The notes: generated from the sequence alone by a model not told the origin. A DNA stretch of 64,000 nucleotides from Patiriisocius marinistellae (GCF_009014635.1 NZ_BKCF01000001.1:1178001-1242000), one strand, 5' to 3'; counted from the stretch's first letter, positions 27,101 through 34,755 are shown. Program-made: numbers and translations.

Positions 27101-29399
27101 TGAGAACGAGTTGTTTGATGCATATGCACAGTTAGAAGCTATATTTAATTCTGGATCAATGGCAATTGTTTCAATTGATAATGACGGTATAATTAATCAT
27201 TTTAATCATGGTGCAGAGGTTTTATTAGGCTACTCATCTTCAGAAATGGTGGGGTTGCAATTTCCTGAAGTGTATCATTTAGAAGATGAACTATTAGCTT
27301 TTAAAGAAGATATAGCTAAAAGATATGGAAAGGATACATCTAACTTTAGTCCTTATTTAGAATTAGCTAAGAATAATGTTTCTGATACAAGAGAATGGAC
27401 CTTTCGAAGAAAAGATGGATCTACTTTTCCAGTTGAGTTAACATTAACAGCAATTAATAATAAAGATGGGGATAAAATAGGCTTTTTAGCTGTGGCAAGT
27501 GATATTTCGAATAGAAAGAAAGCACAAGATGAGTTATTGAGGAAAAATGAAATTTTGAATTTTGCAGAGGAAATAACGTTAATGGGTAATTTTCAAACTC
27601 ATTTAATTAATAAAACCACTCAATGGTCTTCAAACCTTTATAATATTTTTGAAATTGAAAAAAATACAAACATAACTTTTAATAAATTCATTAAATACAT
27701 ACACCCGGAAGATAGAGAGCGAGTTATTGAACATATGAATAATACCGTTAATAATAAGAGATTTGATGGTATAGTACATAGGATTCAGTTAGCTAATGGG
27801 ACTATTAAAACAGTTCAGCTTTTAGGACAAGTTGTTATTGATAATAATGGAGTAGTTACAGAGGTAATAGGTACCTATCAAGATGTAACAGCTCAAAAAA
27901 TGGCTGAAAACAAATTTAGAGGGTTATTAGAATCTGCGCCAGATGCTATGGTTATTGTTAATGAAGCAGGAAAAATTCAGCTTATAAATAAGCAAGCTGA
28001 AAAATTATTTGGTTATTCATCTTTAGAATTGTTAGAAAAATCTGCTGGTAAGCTAATCCCAAAACGTTTTTATGAAGATTATAAAGCTTATTTAGATAAC
28101 TATTATGGCAGTCCAGTATATAGTGCTGTGGGTGTTGAAAGAGAGTTGTTTGGGGTTGATAAAGACGGTAGAGAAATTCCTATTCAAATAAGTTTAAGTC
28201 CTTTACATACAGAAGAGGGATTGTTAGTTTCAGCGGCTATAAGAGATATTACTATACAAAAGATAGCTGAATATGAGTTGTTGGGTAAAAATCAATTATT
28301 AAGTTTTGCTGAGCAAATTACAATGATGGGTAATTGGCAATGGGATTTAACTACTAATAGAGTTAAATGGTCAACAAGTCTATATAAAATATTTGACGTA
28401 GACGAAAGTGAAGATTTGACAATTGATACTTATTTAGGATTTATTCATCCAGAAGATAAATGTTTAGTAGATGAAAAAATACAAGAATCTTTAAATGGTA
28501 AATTATTTAATAAAGTTATACATCGTATTGTTTTAAAAAATGGAATTATAAAAACAGTACAGCTCTTAGCTGTAATTACAACCACTAATGGTGGTGATGT
28601 TACTGAAATGATTGGAACTTGTCAAGATATTACACAGCAACAAATGGATGAGCTTAAAATTATTCAGGCTAACGAAAAATTAGAGATCTTAACACAGCGA
28701 CTAACAGGACAAAATAAGCAACTGGCGGAGTTTGCACATATTTCTTCACATAATCTTCGTTCACCAGTAAGTAATTTAAATGCATTGTTACATTTGTATC
28801 ACACATCTAATAATGATGGAGATAAGAAAGAGGTTTTTGAAAAGTTTGAAATAGTTATAGAGCATCTTACATCAACATTGAATACATTAATTGAGGCTTT
28901 AAAAACTAAAAAGCAGGATGAAAAAAAACTTGAAAAATTAAACTTTGAAGACGTCCTTAATAAAACAAAAGAAATCATCTCAGAAAAAATAATTAACGCA
29001 AAAGCAATAATTACTAGCGATTTTAGTGAAATTTCTCAAATTGATTATCATAAAACATATTTAGAAAGTATTTTTCTTAACTTACTAACAAATGCAATTA
29101 AATATAGATCTTCTGAAAGGCTTCCAGAAATTCATATTAAAACAGAGTCTTTAGAAGGTAAAATTATATTAACGTTTAGAGATAATGGATTAGGGATAGA
29201 TTTAAAAAAGCATGGATTAAAATTATTTGGACTAAACAAAACATTTCATAGACACCCGGAAGCTAAAGGCGTGGGGTTGTATCTAACAAAAATACAAGTA
29301 AACTCTATGGGAGATAAAATATTTGCTAAAAGTAAAGTGGGGAAAGGATCAATATTTACAGTAATTTTTAATTTGAATACTTATGGAAAATCTTTATAA
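24120..29399 (+). CDS. Giant membrane sensor histidine kinase with ten PAS domains
   Basis: 1,759 residues. Membrane helices at about 13-32 and 171-195 enclose a helical sensor of ~140 residues. Ten PAS/PAC units follow to about residue 1,520. From residue ~486 they form two copies of a four-PAS block: type C (LKAILNSG / LEAIFNSG), type D (LLNFAEEITMMGHWQW), type E (LLESAPDAMVI) and D again, with a period of about 517 residues (1.55 kb). The kinase core has the phospho-acceptor His1544 in ISSHNLRSPVSNLN, N-box LLTNAIKYRS (~1,655) and G-box motifs DNGLGIDLKK and KGVGLYL. PEST- or receiver-type domains are absent; the overlapping downstream response regulator is the likely phosphate acceptor. 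PAS ligands unknown. Confidence 0.92.
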   Translation: MKNLAKSIQKRYLPFIIALLCTVIAMFFIVKRNVDLQENCISVINKANKQLVLSHDITKTMFLLDADLSTPLKIKNLNALKNVTKELEKTHNYLINNAKSSNDKIYSLLKESELHLKKVTSFSRNILVNPEPLSVKENMSDVVETETLYTSIMDAVVVEYLNESNSILKNLIYTITFLVLFVLLIATGGYYFVIGPSFKLLFEKNEELSFSSNKLKTSLDELSKVKINLEKKEAHNKIFIEQAPTSIAMLDQNMCYIAVSKKWISDFKMGDEDVIGRCHYELFPEIGEEWKTIHKKCLNGAIDVCDEAPFIRKDGSVQWIFWDVRPWYVSEEIIGGLIMHTGDITQIKENEEERLHIEKILEKTNAIARIGTWDIDFSKGTIFWSKVVREIHEAPENFVPDLKTAINFFKEGDSRDAIEKAVNEALENGTPYDLEVELVTLKGNILWTRATGQTEIVDGKCVRIFGVFQDIDKIKKSNLALDIAHKQLKAILNSGPIGIISTSKDGLINHINYGAEQMLGYSASELVGLYGVEKLHPKEEIKRFFVDLAEKFGLETEEFDFYSEIAKNEFSDTREWTFIRKDGSTFPVQLTITAIKDENGKQIGLLGVSLDISERKKAKEDLLRKNHLLNFAEEITMMGHWQWDTVLDKVIWSDNLYKMFELDKGTVDLKFNSYFNFVHPDDKELVTEYFQKSTNDKRFYSFTHRIITTTGKVKTVRLLGKVFTDNNDDVVEMIGTGQDITHLKMAENKFKGLLESAPDAMVIINEKGIMQLINKEAESLFGYSSIELLESSAEILFPKRLTPYFNRYLNVYYGNSKIKAVGIEKESYGINKNGDEFPVNITLNSIETEDGLLVSAAIRDITLQKRAKNELLKKNQLLNFAERITKMGNWQWDLKSDTLIWSSNLYRIFDIEESTALTFNTYFNFVHEEDIDEVTANIKQSLKGELFKEIVHRIVLKDGTEKVIRLLAVANSTIEDEITEMIGSCQDITEVKAAENELFDAYAQLEAIFNSGSMAIVSIDNDGIINHFNHGAEVLLGYSSSEMVGLQFPEVYHLEDELLAFKEDIAKRYGKDTSNFSPYLELAKNNVSDTREWTFRRKDGSTFPVELTLTAINNKDGDKIGFLAVASDISNRKKAQDELLRKNEILNFAEEITLMGNFQTHLINKTTQWSSNLYNIFEIEKNTNITFNKFIKYIHPEDRERVIEHMNNTVNNKRFDGIVHRIQLANGTIKTVQLLGQVVIDNNGVVTEVIGTYQDVTAQKMAENKFRGLLESAPDAMVIVNEAGKIQLINKQAEKLFGYSSLELLEKSAGKLIPKRFYEDYKAYLDNYYGSPVYSAVGVERELFGVDKDGREIPIQISLSPLHTEEGLLVSAAIRDITIQKIAEYELLGKNQLLSFAEQITMMGNWQWDLTTNRVKWSTSLYKIFDVDESEDLTIDTYLGFIHPEDKCLVDEKIQESLNGKLFNKVIHRIVLKNGIIKTVQLLAVITTTNGGDVTEMIGTCQDITQQQMDELKIIQANEKLEILTQRLTGQNKQLAEFAHISSHNLRSPVSNLNALLHLYHTSNNDGDKKEVFEKFEIVIEHLTSTLNTLIEALKTKKQDEKKLEKLNFEDVLNKTKEIISEKIINAKAIITSDFSEISQIDYHKTYLESIFLNLLTNAIKYRSSERLPEIHIKTESLEGKIILTFRDNGLGIDLKKHGLKLFGLNKTFHRHPEAKGVGLYLTKIQVNSMGDKIFAKSKVGKGSIFTVIFNLNTYGKSL

Positions 29400-29790
29400 T
29401 TTTTGTGTTATTGATGATGATAGAGTGTATCAATTTACGATAACAAAAGCCATAGAAGTTAATAATTTGGCCAAAGAAGTCTTGATTTTTTCTGATGGTG
29501 AGGAAGCACTAGATTTTTTTATTAGAAATCTTGATAATGATGCTAATCTTCCTGATATTGTATTATTAGATATTAATATGCCTATTATGGATGGTTTTCA
29601 ATTTATGGAGGAGTATATTAAAATCAAACCTAGAGTGGGTAAGAAAATATATATTTATATGGTTTCTTCTTCGGTGGACTCAGACGATATTAAAAAAGCT
29701 AAGAATATTTCAGAAATTTCTGATTATATTATAAAACCTGTTAAACCAGGTGAGTTAGTTTCAATTGTAAATTCATTAAAAACAACATAA
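29383..29790 (+). CDS. Single-domain response regulator (CheY-like)
   Basis: 135 residues, receiver domain only. Acidic pocket at the N-terminus (CVIDDDRVYQF), phospho-acceptor Asp in VLLDINMPIMDGFQFM (near residue 61), a Ser in YMVSSSVDSDD at the switch position, and the conserved Lys in YIIKPVKPGEL. There is no output domain, so it must act by protein contact or in a phosphorelay. Its ATG lies inside the end of the kinase gene (17-bp overlap in another frame), which strongly implies translational coupling and that the two proteins are partners. Confidence 0.93.
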   Translation: MENLYNFCVIDDDRVYQFTITKAIEVNNLAKEVLIFSDGEEALDFFIRNLDNDANLPDIVLLDINMPIMDGFQFMEEYIKIKPRVGKKIYIYMVSSSVDSDDIKKAKNISEISDYIIKPVKPGELVSIVNSLKTT

Positions 29791-29929
29791 TCGATTAATT
29801 ATTTTTAAAGCTAGATAAGTATCTTAATCCCTTTTTTTCAAAATATTGTCCATTTAATTAAAACAATCTCTCAAATCTCCCACCCTTAACATTTTCGCCG
29901 CTAGGCAATATGTATAATTGTTCACAAAA

Positions 29930-29961
29930 AAAATCGCCTTAAAATAATTTAAAGCGATTTT
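29930..29961 (-). terminator. Terminator of the DUF6567-like gene, repeat copy 1
   Basis: AAAATCGC-c-TTAAA pairs with TTTAA-a-GCGATTTT; on the minus strand a T-run follows. The hairpin and its flanks (29920-29990) resemble 30481-30550 at about 85 percent by eye. It may also stop transcription from the response regulator gene. Confidence 0.7.
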
Positions 29962-30019
29962 AATTATTGTTGAGAGTGGTTAAATTAATTTCTTAATTGT
30001 GACCTTAAACTTTTAGGAG

Positions 30020-30376
30020 TTATTTGAATTCAATAATTTCTGCAGAGATTGTAGCTGTTATTCTCTTTTCTGTTTGTATAATGTCATAAGTTACATTTAC
30101 AAGTGTTCTACTGCCTATTAAATCAATGCCTGCAGCTTTTGCATTATCTAGTAGATTTGATTTTGCTCTAGAGATGATACCTTCTTTGTCTCGTATATTA
30201 TAGGTCTTTATCTTGTCAGTTGCTACTCCAGTAAAACTACCTAAAACATTAAAATTTGAACCTGATAAAATAGTTTGAGTTTGGTTAAGTTGATTATAGC
30301 CACCACTATGGAGACTTACTGTTTTGCAAGAGGTAAATAATGTAACGACTGTTAAGATTAAAATAATTTTCTTCAT
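30020..30376 (-). CDS. Small lipoprotein, DUF6567-like
   Basis: 118 residues. Lipobox LFTSC with lipidated Cys17, then HSGGYNQLNQTQTILSGSNF and NVLGSFTGVATDKIKTYNIR, then a helix (ISRAKSNLLDNAKAAGIDLI) and strands ending ISAEIIEFK. The order of a loop NF...G.A, a helix and the terminal EFK matches my memory of DUF6567 family proteins of Bacteroidota; function unknown. It is a separate unit with its own -7 box (30405-30412) and terminator. Confidence 0.7.
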   Translation of the reverse strand: MKKIILILTVVTLFTSCKTVSLHSGGYNQLNQTQTILSGSNFNVLGSFTGVATDKIKTYNIRDKEGIISRAKSNLLDNAKAAGIDLIGSRTLVNVTYDIIQTEKRITATISAEIIEFK

Positions 30377-30404
30377 TTTTTAATTTGGTTTTAATAATTT
30401 ATTT

Positions 30405-30412
30405 CAAAGTTA
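30405..30412 (-). promoter_or_regulatory. -7 box for the DUF6567-like gene
   Basis: Minus strand TAACTTTG, exact to TAnnTTTG, 28 bp before the ATG. Confidence 0.45.
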
Positions 30413-30485
30413 TAAATTCTTAGAAGAGCAATATTACTGTTTTCCTCAATTGCATTACCGCAGTAAGAAAAACTAATATAGTTCA

Positions 30486-30520
30486 AAAAAAAACCGCCTT
30501 AAAAAAATTTAAAGCGATTT
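30486..30520 (-). terminator. Terminator of the acyl-CoA dehydrogenase gene, repeat copy 2
   Basis: AAACCGC-c-TTAAA pairs with TTTAA-a-GCGATTT (one mismatch) and is followed by a T-run on the minus strand. It is the second copy of the repeated terminator element. Confidence 0.65.
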
Positions 30521-30545
30521 AATATATCATTGAGAGTGGCTAAAA

Positions 30546-31688
30546 TTAATCCCTCAACAATCCTCTTGATATTACAATTTTTTGAATTTCAGAAGTTCCT
30601 TCGTAAATTTGTGTAATCTTTGCATCTCGCATCATGCGCTCTACGTGATATTCTTTTACAAATCCATTTCCACCGTGTACTTGTACAGCTTCTACAGTTA
30701 CGTCCATGGCAACTTTACTAGCTTTTAATTTTGCCATAGCACTACTCATGTCGTAGTTGTTACCATTGTCTTTATCCCAAGCACTTTTGTATACTAAGTA
30801 ACGTGCCGCTTCAATTTCAAGGTGCATGTCTGCTAGTTTAAAAGCAATAGCTTGGTGGTTGCAAATTTCAGTGCCAAATGCTTTTCTTATTTTTGAATAA
30901 TCACGTGCCATTTCATAAGCCCCACCTGCTATACCTAGCGCTTGTGCAGCAATACCTATACGGCCACCAGATAAAGTTTTCATTGCAAATTTAAAACCAA
31001 ATCCATCTTCACCTATTCTATTTTCTTTAGGGACTTTTACATCATTAAAGTTTAAAGTGTGTGTGTCACTCCCTCTAATACCTAATTTATCTTCTTTAGG
31101 GCCAACCTCAAAACCTTCCCACGTTTTTTCTACTATAAATGCGTTAATCCCTCGGTGTCCTTTTTCTTTATCTGTTTGTGCAATTACAAGGTAAAAATCA
31201 GCAGATCCTCCGTTTGTAATCCAGTTTTTTGTTCCGTTTAACACATAGTGGTCGCCCATGTCAATCGCAGTTGTTTTTTGCGATGTTGCGTCACTACCTG
31301 CTTCAGGCTCACTTAAACAAAAAGCACCTATTGACTCACCAGTAGCAAGTTTTGTAAGATATTTTTGTTTTTGTTCCTCAGTACCATAAGCTTCAATTCC
31401 ATAACATACTAGCGAGTTATTTACACTCACAATAACAGAGCATGATGCATCTACTTTACTTAACTCTTCAACAACAATAGCATAAGACAATGCGTCCATA
31501 CCTCCACCACCGTACTTAGGGTCAACCATCATCCCAAGAAAACCAAGCTCTCCCATCTTTTTCACTTGCTCAGTAGGAAACTCTTGCTTATTATCACGTT
31601 CAATAACGCCAGGCAATAATTCTTGCTTAGCAAAATCACGCGCTGCATCACGTATCATTAAGTGTTCTTCGGAAAGTTTAAAATCCAT
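30546..31688 (-). CDS. Acyl-CoA dehydrogenase
   Basis: 380 residues from the ATG at 31688; the frame is open to 31781, but the N-terminus MDFKLSEEHLMIRDAARDFA is the usual family start, and a textbook promoter lies between the two positions. FAD-dependent enzyme that introduces the alpha-beta double bond of acyl-CoA in beta-oxidation or branched-chain amino acid breakdown. Signatures: GAFCLSEPEAGSDATS and NGTKNWITNGG (FAD/substrate binding), GIRGSDTHTLNF, QALGIAGGAYEMARDY, and near the C-terminus QVHGGNGFVKEYHVERMMRD followed by QIYEGTSEIQK with the catalytic Glu. Chain-length preference cannot be read from sequence. Confidence 0.95.
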   Translation of the reverse strand: MDFKLSEEHLMIRDAARDFAKQELLPGVIERDNKQEFPTEQVKKMGELGFLGMMVDPKYGGGGMDALSYAIVVEELSKVDASCSVIVSVNNSLVCYGIEAYGTEEQKQKYLTKLATGESIGAFCLSEPEAGSDATSQKTTAIDMGDHYVLNGTKNWITNGGSADFYLVIAQTDKEKGHRGINAFIVEKTWEGFEVGPKEDKLGIRGSDTHTLNFNDVKVPKENRIGEDGFGFKFAMKTLSGGRIGIAAQALGIAGGAYEMARDYSKIRKAFGTEICNHQAIAFKLADMHLEIEAARYLVYKSAWDKDNGNNYDMSSAMAKLKASKVAMDVTVEAVQVHGGNGFVKEYHVERMMRDAKITQIYEGTSEIQKIVISRGLLRD

Positions 31689-31724
31689 AGTGTTTATTTT
31701 AAAAATGATTTTTTTTAAGGACTG

Positions 31725-31755
31725 CAAAAGTAGGTATAAATCAGCGATTTTCAAA
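31725..31755 (-). promoter_or_regulatory. Textbook Bacteroidetes promoter of the acyl-CoA dehydrogenase gene
   Basis: Minus strand: TTTG (31752-31755), exactly 19 bp, TACTTTTG (31725-31732). Both boxes and the spacer match the consensus; the ATG is 36 bp after the -7 box. Confidence 0.8.
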
Positions 31756-31833
31756 TAGAGCAATTCCAAAAATAAACTCAACCAAAAAATGTTTAATTTC
31801 TATTTTAATTTCTCTTTATTATAAATGTAAATG

Positions 31834-31841
31834 TACCTTTG
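31834..31841 (+). promoter_or_regulatory. -7 box for anmK
   Basis: TACCTTTG, exact to TAnnTTTG, ends 3 bp before the ATG at 31845, which implies a very short leader or a slightly later start codon. Confidence 0.4.
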
Positions 31842-31844
31842 AGT

Positions 31845-32927
31845 ATGATGTTTTCTCAAAAATTAATAAAACAGAATTACCACGTTATAGGTGTAATGAG
31901 TGGAACCTCACTAGATGGAATTGACCTTGCCGAAGTTACATTTAGCATTTCAAAAAAAGGGGAGTGGTCTTATAAATTTGGCAAAGCCGAAACGGTACCA
32001 TACCATGAAAGTTTAAAACAAGAATTGCAGGATGCTATTTTGTTTTCAGAAAAAGCGTTGAATAAGCTAAATATAAGATACACCCGTCATATTTCCGAAG
32101 TTATCTCTGCATTTGTTGATAAGTTTAAAATTGAAAGTATTGATGCGGTTTGTAGTCATGGACACACCATTTTACATCAGCCGGATAGTGGTGTAACTCT
32201 TCAAATAGGTAATCTTCCAGAAATAGCTGCCTTGATTGGGCAAAGAGTAGTTTGTGACTTTAGGGTTAAAGATGTACAATTAGGTGGTCAAGGAGCGCCA
32301 CTTGTTCCCATTGGGGATAAACTAATATTTAAGGATTTTGATTATTGTTTAAACCTTGGCGGCTTTGCAAATGTGTCACTTGATAATAATGGAAAGCGTG
32401 TTGCTTATGATATTTGCCCTGTCAATATTGTCCTTAATAGTTATGCAAATTTATTAGGATTTCCATACGATGATAATGGAAACATCGCTAGAGGTGGAAC
32501 GGTCATAATAGAAATTTTAGAATCTTTAAACCAACTACCGTTTTACAAAAAATCACCACCTAAATCCTTGGGTCTAGAATGGGTTAAAGAAAACATATTC
32601 CCAGTCCTAGAAGCCTCAAATACAACAAAAAAAAATAAAATAGCAACCTTTACAGCACACATTGCTAACCAGATTGCACATCAATTTAAAACAAATAGTA
32701 AAGTACTTGTAACTGGAGGTGGGGCTTATAATACATTCTTATTAGAAGAAATTAAACGTATTAATCCTGTTGAGTTAGTAGTTCCAGAGTCTCAATTATT
32801 AGAGTTTAAAGAAGCGTTGATTTTTGGTTTGCTCGGTGTTCTGCGGTTGCGTGGGGAAATAAATTGCCTGCAAAGCGTTACGGGTGCAAGTGTTGATTGT
32901 TCTGGAGGAAATATATTTGAAATATAA
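31845..32927 (+). CDS. anmK: Anhydro-N-acetylmuramic acid kinase
   Basis: 360 residues. It phosphorylates and opens anhydro-MurNAc to MurNAc-6-phosphate during cell-wall recycling. Motifs: VIGVMSGTSLDGIDLAEV at the N-terminus (phosphate loop), SHGHTILHQP, CDFRVKDVQLGGQGAPLVP, NLGGFANVS, and LVTGGGAYNTFL near residue 285. The upstream TTG at 31839 overlaps the -7 box and is not used; the start is ATG 31845 or the next ATG at 31848. It is divergent from the acyl-CoA dehydrogenase gene. Confidence 0.95.
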   Translation: MMFSQKLIKQNYHVIGVMSGTSLDGIDLAEVTFSISKKGEWSYKFGKAETVPYHESLKQELQDAILFSEKALNKLNIRYTRHISEVISAFVDKFKIESIDAVCSHGHTILHQPDSGVTLQIGNLPEIAALIGQRVVCDFRVKDVQLGGQGAPLVPIGDKLIFKDFDYCLNLGGFANVSLDNNGKRVAYDICPVNIVLNSYANLLGFPYDDNGNIARGGTVIIEILESLNQLPFYKKSPPKSLGLEWVKENIFPVLEASNTTKKNKIATFTAHIANQIAHQFKTNSKVLVTGGGAYNTFLLEEIKRINPVELVVPESQLLEFKEALIFGLLGVLRLRGEINCLQSVTGASVDCSGGNIFEI

Positions 32928-32967
32928 CATTGTGTTAAAGCATATTATATGTTTAATGATAACAACT

Positions 32968-32975
32968 TATATTTG
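32968..32975 (+). promoter_or_regulatory. -7 box for the DUF2452 gene
   Basis: TATATTTG, exact to TAnnTTTG, 15 bp before the ATG at 32991. Confidence 0.45.
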
Positions 32976-32990
32976 AACAAAAAATAGGGA

Positions 32991-33422
32991 ATGACTAAAG
33001 AAACAGAAAAAAAACCTGACCAAGTTGTATATGATGAAGAGACACAAAAATATGCCGCATCACTAATACCTTATGCTACAAACTTAGGTGCTCCAGCAAT
33101 CATTCCAGACGATGTTACATCATGGAAAAATAGTAATATTAATAAAGTAAATCATCAATTTAAATCACAATTTGATGAGCTAAAAGCTCAGTATGATTTA
33201 ATGATGAAGCAATTTGAATATAATAATATTATCTACTCTGCAAAGTTTAGCTTTGAGCCTATTCTTGGAAAAACGTATCATTTATATCGTAAAGCTAACG
33301 GCGATGTATGGTTGTCGCTTATATCACCTAAAGAATGTAATTGGGATTTTGTAGGGACTTTTAGACTCAATAGCAATAAAATGTGGGAGCGATTAGAGGA
33401 GAATACTGTAAGTGAGGATTAA
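32991..33422 (+). CDS. DUF2452 domain protein
   Basis: 143 residues, cytoplasmic by eye. After a charged start it reads YAASLIPYATNLGAPAIIPD, then a helix (QFDELKAQYDLMMKQFEYNN) and strands FEPILGKTYHLYRKANGDVW and WDFVGTFRLNSNKMW. This combination fits DUF2452, a small conserved family of unknown function. It has its own -7 box and is followed by a convergent gene. Confidence 0.8.
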   Translation: MTKETEKKPDQVVYDEETQKYAASLIPYATNLGAPAIIPDDVTSWKNSNINKVNHQFKSQFDELKAQYDLMMKQFEYNNIIYSAKFSFEPILGKTYHLYRKANGDVWLSLISPKECNWDFVGTFRLNSNKMWERLEENTVSED

Positions 33423-33461
33423 TTTTAATTAAAGAATGGTAGTTAATGTATTTTAAAATCC

Positions 33462-33926
33462 TCATTGAGGCGGTAATTCTCGTTCAAAAATTTTAGAGAT
33501 TTCAATAGAGAGTTGCTCAAATTTAATTTGTTGCTTTTCGTTACATAGTTTTTTTATGTCTTTAAAATGATCAAAGTGAAGCATCTCTATTTCTTTTTGA
33601 ATTTCACCTATTACTGAGGTTAATGAGTCTGCTTTATTAATCATTAAATTGCCCGATAACAATTTGTATAATTGTTGTTTTGTACGTGCGATTTCTGCGT
33701 CTTTTTCCTTTATAACTATATTGTGCGTATCTATCAATTTTACATATTGCTTAATTTGATTTTCATCAAATTTTAATCGTTCGATAACGACCATTTTAGG
33801 ATTTTGAATTGTTTCTATTTCTTGATTTTGTTTAGTATTAGGTTTTGTTACTAAAATACCAACAAGTATAAGATTAAAAAGAACAAGCCCTATAATGGAA
33901 ATAAAGTAAACTGTTGCTTTAGTCAT
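33462..33926 (-). CDS. CpxP/Spy-like periplasmic helical protein
   Basis: 154 residues. One membrane anchor or signal helix (about 6-26), then three to four amphipathic helices (FDENQIKQYVKLIDTHNIVI, KDAEIARTKQQLYKLLSG, IQKEIEMLHFDHFKDIKKLC), ending FERELPPQ. The helix pattern with a LLSG turn and a terminal PP resembles the periplasmic heavy-metal sensor/CpxP group of Bacteroidota. In that group the gene usually follows a sigma factor and an anti-sigma gene; here the first is missing. It overlaps the upstream gene by 8 bp. Confidence 0.7.
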   Translation of the reverse strand: MTKATVYFISIIGLVLFNLILVGILVTKPNTKQNQEIETIQNPKMVVIERLKFDENQIKQYVKLIDTHNIVIKEKDAEIARTKQQLYKLLSGNLMINKADSLTSVIGEIQKEIEMLHFDHFKDIKKLCNEKQQIKFEQLSIEISKIFERELPPQ

Positions 33927-34167
33927 TGTACAAAATATTGTTATTGACAGGAATAACGTCTGTTATTTCACTATTGGTCTTAAGAGCATCACTAATAACA
34001 ATTATTTCTGTAGCAATAATCATTACAACTATTGCACCTGCCACACGTAGCCAATCCATAGAAATAACATTAGGTGAGTTTATTGTAACATTAAGAATAT
34101 TATTATAAATACTATCTGATTGCGGTTTATCTTGGATAGTTTCAAGCAAATCTATTGAATCTTTCAT
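33919..34167 (-). CDS. Small membrane protein, anti-sigma-like position
   Basis: 82 residues: a cytoplasmic-type N-terminus (KDSIDLLETIQDKPQSDSIY), one membrane helix (WLRVAGAIVVMIIATEIIVI, about 40-59) and a short outer tail. Size, topology and its 8-bp overlap with a CpxP-like gene resemble the anti-sigma partner of such loci, but no HCC or other zinc motif is present, and there is no sigma-factor gene beside it. Function uncertain. Confidence 0.6.
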   Translation of the reverse strand: MKDSIDLLETIQDKPQSDSIYNNILNVTINSPNVISMDWLRVAGAIVVMIIATEIIVISDALKTNSEITDVIPVNNNILYND

Positions 34168-34534
34168 ACTCTTATTAGGTAAAGTTTTTTTATAACTTTT
34201 GCCTTGCTTTTTTCAGTTAGTTTTAGTTTTCTATTGTGCATTAAAAACTTTTTGTTCTAAAGTGTTTATAAAGGTTTAAAATAAAATTAAGACAATCATC
34301 AAGTTGGTTAATCATGTGATTTTTTTGTGTCAAAAAGATAAATTATTGCTTCAATAAGATTATAAGCCCTTCAGAATGACTAAAGGTAGTAATTTTCTAA
34401 ATAATATCTCTATTTAGGTTTGTTAACAATATTGTTTTATTTAGGGTAAAATCGTTAGAAGTATAAACAAAATGTCTGTAGCTATTAATTTGAAAAAAGT
34501 AATTTGTTAAATTTTAGATGTATGGCTTTCTGTT

Positions 34535-34692
34535 CTTCGGAAATTTTAAAAGTGTTAGAAACTATGGTAGAATTTTTATTTAAAAGAAACCAAAACACAT
34601 TTGCAATTATTTATATTTGTTACTGAAATATACCAACCTAAAAAAATGTTTAAAATGAATCAATTGTAGCTACGCTAGTCAAATTTCCGAAG
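34535..34692. repeat. Pair of inverted ATTTCCGAAG motifs in an intergenic region
   Basis: CTTCGGAAATTT at 34535-34546 and AAATTTCCGAAG at 34681-34692 are exact 12-bp inverted copies flanking the likely promoter of the dehydrogenase gene. Confidence 0.7.
34612..34619 (+). promoter_or_regulatory. -7 box for the amino-acid dehydrogenase gene
   Basis: TATATTTG, exact to TAnnTTTG; the leader to the ATG at 34756 would be about 135 bp. Confidence 0.35.
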
Positions 34693-34755
34693 TAAAAAGA
34701 AATATAGTACAATGCATTAATTTTAAACTAATCTCTATTTTTATAGAGAATATAT

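Larger units (their letters stand above)
34168..34755. other. 588-bp intergenic region upstream of the amino-acid dehydrogenase gene
   Basis: No ORF of useful length on either strand and no trace of a sigma-factor gene that I could recognise. It holds two ATTTCCGAAG copies in opposite orientation (34535-34544 reverse, 34683-34692 forward) 138 bp apart, and a TATATTTG box (34612-34619) between them. Confidence 0.5.

Noticed and set aside
34168-34755. Degraded sigma-factor gene or structured RNA in the 588-bp gap
   Set aside because: No ECF-like codons and no convincing long stem were found.
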